From contig JBNGIS010020273.1 in NCBI GenBank assembly GCA_049999725.1, positions 1-26,625 of the forward strand: a stretch of DNA of 26,625 bases, written 5' to 3'. Below, in pieces: positions 11,131 through 19,690 of this stretch. The number at the start of each line of letters is the position of its first letter. Position 1 is the stretch's first letter. Below the pieces are notes generated by a model. The model worked only from the letters and a program-made list of their open reading frames with translations, had not been told where the DNA came from and did no database searches. A program made the translations under genes and the position numbers. The DNA comes from Haplomitrium mnioides. Taxonomy: Eukaryota; Marchantiophyta; Haplomitriopsida; Calobryales.

Positions 11131-11135
11131 TCCAA
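11131..11135. repeat. 5' flank of LTR3, likely target-site copy
   Basis: TCCAA directly precedes the LTR3 start. The same TCCAA follows the end of LTR1 at 2491-2495. Both are the TCCAA of the monomer word GATATCTTCCAACC. The partner copy at the far end of the LTR3 element is not in the window. Confidence 0.55.
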
Positions 11136-11929
11136 TGTCAGTCGGTGATTTGGGGCACTTAAGAAAATTCAGGAAATCGGAAGCAGCATTGGCACAATGT
11201 CTCTTTTGCAAGTGTAAAGGCACCTTGGAAGCAGCGGATTGACCTCAATCAGCTAGTAAGAACATGGCGCATGAATCCTTCGAGGAGAACGGGATCATGG
11301 TGGAGGAGGAGAAGGAAACCATGGTCGCCAGCCAAGGGAGGGGTACCACTACAAAATCCAGATTGAGCAAGCGAGAACCCGTGGGCCTCATGGGGATGCG
11401 AGGATCGAAGCTGAGCAAGGAAGAAAGGAACGCCCACCCAAGGCAAAACAATCGAAGGGTTCCGAAAGAGCGGATCTACAACGCAGAAACCCGAAGGCAC
11501 TCAGAGGAGCGAGAGACCGCGGAGATGCCTGCAGCTGCCACACATCAGCAGCAAGGATAAGAGAAGGTAGGAGGAGTCGGGATTGTCGCAAGGGCAAGCT
11601 AGGCTAGGGAGCGGGGGACGCCTTGATCCCGCAAGCGCAAGCATGCTCTGCAAGGGTCCAATCGGCATTTCTCTCCTTAATCTGCAAATCCTAGCAGAAA
11701 CGTGGAGTTCTCTGAAGGCTCCATGAGATTTCACAGAAACGTGGCATCTTCGAAGCGCTTCGTGGGATTCCACTGAGGATGTGGCGGTTCTAGGGAGTCC
11801 GAGAATCTTCACGGGAAGTGGCGGGGCCCACAAAACTTAACGGGATTTCACCTCCCTAAGTGGGATCCCAGCTAAGTGGGTTCCAATCCGTCTTCCGACA
11901 TGGGGGGCTCGCTTAACAGAGATCCGTTG

Positions 11930-12390
11930 AAAGGCCAACCGGGGAGCAAGGAGGGATCACCCGAAAAGGCAATCTATTGCAGGTCTGGTCAAAGGAAAAC
12001 CAAAGAGTGCCGAAGGGGTGACTTAGCGCAGATCCGACTAGAGGAGAATCGAGAACGCCAAAAAGGGGATGAATCACAGGTTGGGTCAGACGAAGAGCAA
12101 GTAACGGCAAAAAGGCGATCTATCGACAATCCGGTCAAACAAAGAGTAGTAGTGCTGAAAAGGTGATCCATCACAAATCGTCCAACAGGAAGAACGAGAT
12201 GAGCCAAAAGGGCGATATGTCGGCGATCCAACTGGGAGAGAGGAAGGATGCATCGAAAAGGCGATTTATCAAAGAATCGGAGAGCAATGTGGGATCGGTC
12301 GAAAAGGCGACTTAGTATAGAACTGACCCGAGGAAGAAGCAAGCAACGCCAAAAGTATGACTTGTCATAGATTCGGCAAGGCAAGTGGGA
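11930..12390 (+). repeat. diverged 46-51 bp repeats in LTR3
   Basis: About nine degenerate units with endings such as AGGCAATCTATTGCAG, AAAGGCGATCTATCGAC and AAAGGCGATTTATC. Homologous to 7205-7645 but much more diverged, so I cannot fix a clean unit length. Confidence 0.6.
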
Positions 12391-12599
12391 AAGTTCGACG
12401 GGGTGCGGTCGCTACATTGGAAAGTTCAATAGAGGTTATGGGAGCTCTTTTGTCATTCTTACAACGAGCAGGGTGACAAATTGGTGAAGAGAGCATCGAG
12501 CGCTTGTTGGTCTTATGACGAGGGAGATCCAAAATGATGACATCGGCACAGTTCTTACTCAGCAAGGGAAGGATTTAGAGATGACATGGCATCCATGGA

Positions 12600-12975
12600 A
12601 GGTCAGCAGGTCAACCTCGGAAGAAGGTCAAACCGACGGTCCGCCTACCCCTTTGCGGGGCGGCGTTGGACCGCGCCCTTCGGATGACGTGGCGCCCTGA
12701 GAAGCTCGGAGGAGATTCCGTGGGTCAACTTTGAAAGGAGGTTAGCCCGACGATCCACCTACCCCCTTGCGGGGCAACGTCGGACGGCGCTCTTTGGATG
12801 ACATGGCGACCTCGGAAAGTCAAAAGACACGCGTCAACAATTGGGAGCCCGCCGGACCTTGGGCCACGAGTAGGTCAACCTCGAAGAAAGGAATCAGCCC
12901 GGGGGTCCCCCAACCCCTTTTGTGAGGTGGCGTCGGACGGCGGGGCCTCGGACAACATGGCGCTCAGAGGAGCCA
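12600..12975 (+). repeat. roughly 100-bp repeats in LTR3
   Basis: Three units begin GTCAAC near 12608, 12724 and 12875, with CGCCTACCCCTTTGCGGGGC-type cores and ends such as GGATGACGTGGCG (about 12683) and GGATGACATGGCG (about 12795). Homologous to 7910-8330 and 17335-17730. Confidence 0.7.
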
Positions 12976-14348
12976 CTTGGAATATTCGGGCAAATCTTTA
13001 GAGATTCCATAGACTAGGGTCCGCGGGGCGCTTCGGAACTCTATTCCGAGGAGCCCTTCGGACTTGGTTCCGCGGGAATCTGCGTAATCTCAGCTTGCAA
13101 GATCCCTCGGACTCCTTGTAGAAGTTACCATTGTACTTGGCGCTTCTCGACCAACCAACGGGACATGCGGCGCGCTCTTCTTTTTTGTTGTAACGGGAAT
13201 AACAACCTCGCGGGACAAACGTCGCAACCTCCCATTCCGAGCCAACGGGGTTAACGACCTTTCAACGGGAAGGGCTCGAGGGATCAACGCGCACTCAGGG
13301 GGTATACATCGGAGGCCTCCAATTTTGTTCAGGTTGATGCACGAGCAATCTAAGGACTTGACATCAACATCAAGACGGGGAAATCGCAACAAGGTAAGGC
13401 AGGAGGAAGAATTCAATGAGAAGCTACATGAAGTGTGTGAACTAGCTCTCGGGGAAAGTGGGGGCTTGGAAGTAGACTAGAGGGGCATCGAGAATCGTTG
13501 AGTGAGTAGCTCTAGAGGCTCGGGCGATCCAAGTGAACTCATCTTTGTGAGTGGACCAGAAGCAGAGGTGGATCGATACGTGAGCTAGAAGGGATTCTGG
13601 CTAGTGTGGATGGATGTCAAGCTAAAGGCTGGAGGGCAGCCAGTGATTTAGAAGGGAAGTCTCAGTTGGTGGAATCAGTCCAGAAGGCCTTCAAGGACTC
13701 TATTTCTAATGGAGTACATAGTTGGGAGTGTTTTGTGCATATGTGTATAGATTTACTTTATGCATTTGTATTCAAGAGACCTTTTAGACTAGAACACCTC
13801 AAGAACAGTTGAGAAGATCTTGGGACAGCTCTGGAAGGGGAGTCAAGTCCCTTGACACAATCAAGAGATTCTGAGGGTAAATGTTCTGTGTTTCTGAGCT
13901 TGTTGTATAGCTTAGGAATTAGTTCATCTTAGGATAGTTAGGATGAGTTGTACCAGTTCTGTGACAACCTTGAGAGGGGGAGTCTAGTCCTCTTGTATTG
14001 TTCATTGGTGCAAGTCACAAGCACCCTTCTACCCCAAAGCATCAATAAGGTGGCAAGGTCTGAGTCATTGGGCCCTTGGAATAAAGTGAATGAATTACAC
14101 AAAGACCGGCTGGAGGGTATGAATGTGGACCTAGGGTTGTGTGAATGACTAACTTGAGTGCAACCAAAAGAGAGTGAGTGGTGTGCTAAAGGCTTGGAAG
14201 GAAGGGGAGAATCCTTAAGGCCTCAAAGTGATAACTGGCAAGGGGCCATCTTAGAAAAGAACTTGGAAGCCTTAAATCTATCCTCTCTTGCCTTGAAAGC
14301 AGCATTTGAAAAGGTTAAGGCGTGGAACATAGGAGTGATATGAAGTTT

Positions 14349-14365
14349 TGGCGCTAGAAGGAGGG
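14349..14365 (+). other. primer binding site of the plus-strand element
   Basis: TGGCGCTAGAAGGAGGG lies 8 bases downstream of the LTR3 end. The same 17 bases occur at the matching place next to the minus-strand 5' LTR. A TGG start is expected for pairing with a tRNA CCA end. Its first six bases match the TGGCGC start of tRNA-Asp-type primer sites, but the rest does not. I cannot name the tRNA. Confidence 0.75.
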
Positions 14366-14495
14366 CCAAAGGTTTGGAGAAACTTGAGACCAACCCAAAC
14401 CGGGGACATCACTTTGTGCACAAGAGACTTACAGTCATAGTGTGACTGTCAATTCCGAGACATAGAGCCACTGGGTGTGAGTCTGTTGAGGAAGA

Positions 14496-15453
14496 GTGGC
14501 TGACAGGAGAGGCCAAGTTATCATCTTTGAGAGGAGTAAAAGTTTTCCCTCAACTGAAGCAATGGGCCATGACCATAGGCAAAGGAAAAGACGGGCTAAG
14601 TATGTGTCGGGATACTCTTTGGATAGTTCAAGCAGCAATGAGAACACAAAGGAGAGCTCTGCATCTACCGTGGAAAGCAACAGTGACTCCGATAGCAGCA
14701 GCTCCGATGACCAGCGATCTTCGAGAAGGAAGAAGCAGGGGAAGAAGCGAAAGATCAAGAGGACTGCCAAAGGAGAGGAGGCTCGCTTAGCGGAATTAAG
14801 TGCAAAGATAGAGGTAATACAGGCCCTCCTTGCGAGCATCACGCTAAATCTAGAGAAAGCTGAACAATCATATTAATGGGTCGCAATCGGAACAGCAAAA
14901 ATAATCGTTATGGTGTGCTGGAATTGTAGTCAGCTTGGACATGTTTCCCCCAACTGCCCGGAACTATGGGGGCATAAGTATGAGTATCCAATTGCCACAC
15001 ATTCCTAGTATGGGGAGGAGGAAGCAGTCTAGGTGAAGAAGGAGACCTCTTCCTCAGAGGATTGCTATCATGTAAAAGCCAAAGCTAAATCTAAGTCTCA
15101 TTAGAAGAGCAAGAGCAAGAAAAGACGAAAGGCTAAGAAGGGTACGAATCAAGTGTGGTCCACCATAAGCGATTTTGAATATGAGGTGGAATACCCCACC
15201 TGGTTCTACTAGCCACAAACCAAGGAAAAAGGGGAACTGGTCGGTGGCTTGGAGGAGACTTACGAGGAGAAGGCAGACCGAGAGGATCTGAAGCATGTCT
15301 CGGAGAAGCAATTACAAAGTGATCCAAATGAGCTCCAAGAGGCGGAAGCACCCCTGGTTGCGGTGCAGAGTCCTACCTCTTGCATCACTTGAGCTGAGGC
15401 GGATGAATTAGAGCTAGAAGAAGAGGAATCCATGCACCAATCAAGGGACCAGG
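14496..15453 (+). pseudogene. broken gag remnant of the plus-strand element
   Basis: The reading frame opens at a GTG (14496), aligned with the GTG that opens the frame in the minus-strand copy. The first ATG is codon 23 or later. The first 126 codons run to TAA at 14876 and contain a Ser/Asp-rich, Lys/Arg-rich linker (SSSSNEN, SDSDSSSSDDQ, KKQGKKRK). The same frame continues past that stop with one CCHC zinc knuckle, CWNCSQLGHVSPNC (14916-14957), then a basic/acidic tail broken by several more stops up to 15453. Compared with 19691-21409, the Retrotrans_gag core and the first zinc knuckle are missing, so this copy has an internal deletion. It would be a nucleic-acid-binding Gag fragment if translated, but is almost certainly dead. 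The minus-strand LTR interrupts it at 15454. Confidence 0.75.
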
Positions 15454-16399
15454 TGTCACTCCCCTGTTTCCGGCCTTAACCTTCACAATCGCCTCTTTGG
15501 ACGCAGGGGAGGACAACTTACGGGCATTCAGGTTCTTTTCTGAGATGGCCCCTTACCCTTTATTGCTTTAAGGCTTTAAGGATTCTTGCTTTCTTTACTA
15601 GCCTTTGATTCACCACTTACTCACTTCGGACTTCACTACAATCACTCATTCCCAACTCAGGTCAGTATTCTCCACACTCAATCTTTCTTGTGTAATTCTG
15701 TCTGTGTATTCCAAGGACCAAAACTCGAGGTCCTGTCACCTTATGTGTAATTAGAACAATTACAGAAGTCTGGACTCCCCCTTTCAGAGTTGTCACAGAT
15801 CAAGTACAATAGATTTCAACTATTTTAAGATGAATGAATCACAAAACTAAACTCCAGGATTATAACCAGAGAGCATTTCCCCCCATGATCATTTCATTGT
15901 CAAAGGGACTGCATTCCCCCTTCCGAGATATCTTAGGGTCTCCTCAATTGTCCTACTATATTTTATACTACTCTACTGCATGAAATCAAATGCAAAATGA
16001 GAATTTAACTACACTTCGATACATCAACTATTTACACTATGTACTGTGAATAGGAATAGAGTCCTTGAAGACCTCTGGACAGATCCACCAACTGACTTCC
16101 CTTCTGAAACCTCCGCTGCCATACAGCCTGTAGCCCAACACTCACCACTCACACACCCTTATCCAGATAGTTTTGATACTTCCCTCGCGAGAAGTCTTGA
16201 CTTTACTTCCTCAAGCTAGGAAGAGGATTTATTTTAGTTCTACCTATGGAAAAGCACAGTCTTCCCAACTGTAGGTAACCCACTCCACACCAAGCCTTGA
16301 AGAGTATTACTTCCGTAGTATGCGAGTACTAACGCAGCCTCCCTCCTCTCAGCTCCACTTGAGATTAAATACAGAGTGTACTCCAAACACTCTGGGGTG

Positions 16400-16928
16400 A
16401 TACTCCCGCACAAGGAATGGCAGAGAACTCCAAGCTCCTCACTCGGCAACCTCTCCCGAAGTCATAATTGGTCGAATCCCTTCTAGACCTCCATATCAGT
16501 AACCCGCCACCCAAGTCCGCCTATAAGGATGAGGTCACCTGGATCTCCCTCCAGTCCTCCTCTCTGAATCCCCCGGATCCCCTGAGCTAGTAACTCTGCT
16601 TCACGTGATCTTCTCAATGAATTTTAACTCCAACCTCCCTCGTTGCGATTTCCTTGTCCCCAGATCGTGATACTCCTATACAGAGAAAGCAGAAACGACC
16701 CCAAGTCCTCCCATGGTGGCCTCTCCCGAAGTCTTAGCCGGCAAGAAATTAATTGATACCACGTATCAATAACCCGCCACTCATGTCTGCCTGCAAGAAT
16801 GAGGTCACATGGATCTCCCTCCAGTCCTCCTCTGAATTCCCCGGATCCTCTGAGCTAGTAACTCTACTTCACATGGTCTTTTTAGTGAACTCTCAATCCA
16901 GCCCCCTCTCGTTGCAATTCCCCTTCGC
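16400..16928 (-). repeat. roughly 265-bp tandem duplication in the minus-strand LTR
   Basis: Two copies at about 16400-16660 and 16661-16928. Both contain GGATCTCCCTCCAGTCCTCC, GAGCTAGTAACTCT and an AATGAGGTCAC or GATGAGGTCAC word. Same duplication as in LTR1 and the truncated LTR at 21646-23016, marking these as one LTR subtype. Confidence 0.7.
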
Positions 16929-17334
16929 ATGCAGTCGCCTCGCGCCATGAGATTGCATGTGCATCAACCCTTCTCAGAATCAACGTCCTTTGATGTATAC
17001 CCCCCTCGAGCAATCGTTGCGTCTCTCCGCGAACCCCGGCGCTCTTTGTTTGAACTCGTTAATCCAGTTAGGCTCATAACGGGAGATGTCGACGCGTGGC
17101 TTTAATGGTCGTTAATCTCGTTACCTCGAAAGATAGGCGCGCGTCACGTGTTCTGCCAGTTGGTCAATAAACGAAAAGTACAATGATAACAAGCGTCCGA
17201 GGAATCTTGCGGATAGAGATTCCGCAGATTCCCGCGGAGCCAGGTCCGAAGAGTCCTTCAAAAAAGGGTTTTAAAGCACCCCGCGGAACGCGGTCCACGA
17301 AATCTCAGCAGATTCCCTTGCAGATTCTCAGTTC

Positions 17335-17730
17335 TCCTCCTTGTACCACATCATCAGCTGCTCTGCCGTCTGACGCCGCCTCGCAAGAGGGTAGATTGAC
17401 AATTGCTTTGACTTTCCCTTCTGAAGTTGACCCGCTCGCAGCCCAAGGTCCGATGAGCTTTCCCTTGCTGCCACGTGTCCTCTGACTTGCCCGAGGTTTT
17501 CTGAGTCGCCACGTCATCTGTAAGGTGCCGTCCGACGCCGCCCTGCAAAGGGTAGGCTGATCGTCGGCTGACTCCTTTCCGCAGTTGACCATCGGAATCC
17601 TTTCCTCTCTTCTCAGAGTGCCACATCGTCCGAAGGGCGCCGCCCAACACCGCCCCGCAAAGGGGTAGGTGGACCGTCACGCTGACCCTTCTTCCGATGT
17701 TGACCCATGAACGACATTCTCCTTCGTTCA
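17335..17730 (-). repeat. roughly 100-bp repeats with ACGT-core motifs
   Basis: Three units are seen on the plus strand with GCCGTCTGACGCCGCCTCGC (17369), GCCGTCCGACGCCGCCCTGC and GCCGCCCAACACCGCCCCGC cores, each followed by a GTAG or GGTAG word and a TTGACC end. ACGT-core words nearby are CACGTG (17472) and CCACGTCA (17509 and 17766). Homologous to repeats in LTR2 and LTR3. Confidence 0.7.
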
Positions 17731-17804
17731 CGTTTTCGAATCACTCAGCGGACTCCCAGCGCTCGCCACGTCATCCAAAGAGTTGCTGCGAACTCCCTTC
17801 ACTC

Positions 17805-18010
17805 TTTGCCAATCCCGTCGACGATTTATCACCCTTTCAGCCTTTCTGTGCTCTTCCTCCTAATAGATCCCCACTAAGTCGCCATTTCAGCTTCATTGGC
17901 TCTTCCTTGGTCAAAACGTTGATGAATCACCCTTCCGGCATTTTCCGTCTTCCTTCGGATAGACCTATGCTATGTCACCCTTTCAGCGCTTCCTCAGTGA
18001 TCCCCGTTTG
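17805..18010 (-). repeat. short block of 46-51 bp LTR repeats
   Basis: About four degenerate units marked by TATCACCCTTTCAGC, GTCGCCATTTCAGC, AATCACCCTTCCGGC and TGTCACCCTTTCAGC. This is the complement of the TGATCTATC repeats in LTR2, at lower copy number. Confidence 0.6.
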
Positions 18011-18732
18011 GACTCTTCGTGGATCCCTCTTAAGTGGTTGCCCACATCGTAAGATGGATTGGAACCACCTTAAATGGGATCTCCACTTAGGAAGGCGGCT
18101 TCCCGTAGACCCGCGGACTCCCTGGAGCTGTCAAGTTTCTATGGATTCGCGGATTCCTTGGAGCTACCACGTTTCCGTGGATTCGCGGATTTGAAGAACG
18201 AGTTGGATTGGCCGTTGCAAGCACGCTTATGCTTGCGAGATCGAAGCGTTCCTCTTCCCTGGCCTTGCACACCCTTGTGACGATCTTAGTTCCTCATTTC
18301 TTCCCCAATCCTTGATTCCCGATTGTTGGCCGCTGCAGAACATGTCCGTGATCTGCCTCCTTTGATTGCCTTCGGATGTTAGCTTGTGGACTCGTTCTTT
18401 CTTCTCAAATCACTTTGCTTGGATTGGTCATTCCCTTCTCCCCTGCTCGACCATGATCCCCGCATTCTCTTTGAGGCTCACGGCTTCTCGTTGTCATGCT
18501 TTAGATTTTGAAATGGGACCCCTCCTCTGGCTGACGATCACTGCCCTCTTCTCATCCTCCCGCCATGATCATGTTTCCCTTCCTAGAAATCATGCGTCCT
18601 ACTCTTAACTATCTGTTTGAGAGTAATTCATCGTTCTTGAGAGACCTTCACACTTGCTAAGGGTCATTGGTTCAGAATTGCTTCCGATTTATTGAATTCT
18701 GCCTCAGTGCTTCAAATCACTGGCTGACATAA

Positions 18733-18742
18733 CTCCCCCTTT
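18733..18742 (-). other. polypurine tract next to the 3' LTR
   Basis: In coding sense AAAGGGGGAG lies 3 bases upstream of the LTR start TGTCAGCC. It is the expected plus-strand primer for reverse transcription and fixes both the 3' LTR boundary and the orientation of the element. Confidence 0.85.
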
Positions 18743-18863
18743 AGTTGTGAAGCGTCCCCGCGAACAACCTTCGTCTCCCTTCTCTCTAGTTGCTTCCTAT
18801 GAGTGGTAGTTGGTCGGGGTCTAACTGCTGCAACACATCCCCACAAAACGCTCTTCCCATGAA

Positions 18864-18893
18864 ACACACACACACGCACACACACATACACAT
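18864..18893. repeat. (CA)n microsatellite in the 3' untranslated region
   Basis: An imperfect CA dinucleotide run with a few interruptions (CG, TA). It lies between the protease stop and the polypurine tract. No function is suggested. Confidence 0.9.
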
Positions 18894-18898
18894 AATTT

Positions 18899-19690
18899 TT
18901 ACCTTTGCCGGCTGGGCACCTTTGATGGAGTCATAGTTGGGCCCTCTCCCTTCTCCTCTTGATTCTCAGCCATCTTCTCTTGGTGCTCTAGTTTGTCACA
19001 GGTATATATTTCGATTTGGTTGGCAGACCCCACACCCTCCTCTGACAGATCTTCCTCTGTCACTTCAGCCACCATTTGCACCCAGTAGTGGTTCTCTGAT
19101 TCTTCCTCCTCTGACAACTCACTGTCGTACTCAGCTTGTGACTGCGTTTCCTCCAAGTGAGGAACAGGACCGTAATGCACTGTTGTTTTTTCGGGGCCGA
19201 ACACTAGTGTAGAGTTTACCCAATTGTACATTACTCTAGCCTCATACAACCACGGTCTCCCAATCAGCACCGGGTAAGGGGATGTTCTCGCAGGTCGCAT
19301 CACCAAATAATTTAGCTTGAATTCTTTCCCTCCAATGAATGTTGGAATTCGCAGGAGAGAACCCAATGGCTTCATGCACGACCCATCCGCCAGCCTCATG
19401 ATTCGAGCTGTGTGCTGGAATTTTGTGAATCCCAGCTAGTGAGCAGTCTCCTCCGTCATGATGTTGACGCTTGCCCCTCCATCCACGGGCACTAATGACA
19501 ATGTGCAACCTGCTATCTGTATGTCAATTTCAAGAGCCCTTTATCCTCACATACCAATTGCAAATCTGCTGGAATTCCCACCTTGGGTGGCCTTCTTCTC
19601 CTCCTAGCTCCCATCAGCATTCACAAAGTTGTCTCCGTTACAGCTGACTATCCTTGATCAGTTGGCCCACTGTGGCCGTGACAGGACAAC
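18899..19690 (-). pseudogene. retropepsin-like protease, C-terminal part of Gag-Pro
   Basis: Aspartic protease of an LTR retrotransposon. The active-site signature VDGGASVNIM lies just upstream of 19440, preceded by a hydrophobic strand (TLSLVPV) as expected for retropepsins. LVMRPARTSPYPVLIGRPWL follows, with the flap-distal ILG-like IGRPWL typical of the family. An acidic tail (ELSEEEESE) then runs to TAA at 18899. The frame is the same as gag upstream, so Gag and protease were probably one polyprotein. Stops break it at 19691, in the linker to about 19550, and at a TAG about eight codons after SVNIM (near 19436). The longest open stretch begins at 19399. No RT follows; only about 170 bp remain to the LTR. 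A retropepsin is clear; activity is very unlikely. Confidence 0.85.

Larger units (their letters stand above)
10018..11135. repeat. 63-bp satellite, array B (17-18 monomers)
   Basis: Same monomer and orientation as array A, resuming at CTTCCAACCAATG right after the solo LTR2. Array B is therefore the interrupted continuation of array A. One monomer near 10770-10800 is shortened: CCAACCAGTGAAC lacks the pyrimidine tract. The array stops at GATATCTTCCAA, directly followed by the TGTCA start of LTR3. Confidence 0.93.
11136..14340 (+). mobile_element. LTR3: 5' LTR of a plus-strand gag element
   Basis: A 3,205-bp LTR starting TGTCAGTCGGTGATTT and ending AGGAGTGATA, a decayed TGACA end. An 8-base spacer and a primer binding site follow, so it is the 5' LTR of an element running to the right. 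Internal blocks follow the order of LTR2: 46-51 bp repeats (about 11930-12390), roughly 100-bp repeats (about 12600-12975), the GATTCC-rich block (about 12980-13110) and one 300-bp unit (about 13390-13600). By comparison with LTR2, about 320 bp are missing at about 13603/13604. The TATA-like word is lost; its expected place reads ACATAGTT. The 3' LTR of this element is not visible. Confidence 0.85.
15454..18729 (-). mobile_element. complete 3' LTR of the minus-strand element
   Basis: A 3,276-bp LTR. On the plus strand it starts TGTCACTCCCCTG at 15454 and ends CTGGCTGACA at 18729; in coding sense it runs TGTCAGCC to GGGGAGTGACA. A polypurine tract lies just upstream in coding sense, identifying it as the 3' LTR. 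It carries the 300-bp duplication (about 16400-16928), three roughly 100-bp repeats (about 17335-17730) and a short set of the 46-51 bp repeats (about 17805-18010). The TATAAAT position of LTR1 and LTR2 reads GTAAATAG here (coding sense, about 16030-16045). It has no coding capacity. Confidence 0.9.

Noticed and set aside
14435-14842. 135-codon minus-strand open frame opposite the plus-strand gag remnant
   Set aside because: It is the antisense shadow of the low-complexity Ser/Asp/Lys linker, whose zinc-knuckle continuation shows the plus strand to be the coding one.
17183-18280. Overlapping open frames on both strands in the minus-strand LTR
   Set aside because: They fall on the GC-rich LTR repeats and are not conserved in LTR2 or LTR3; no domain is recognisable.
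18864-18893. CA run as a functional element
   Set aside because: An ordinary imperfect microsatellite in an untranslated region.
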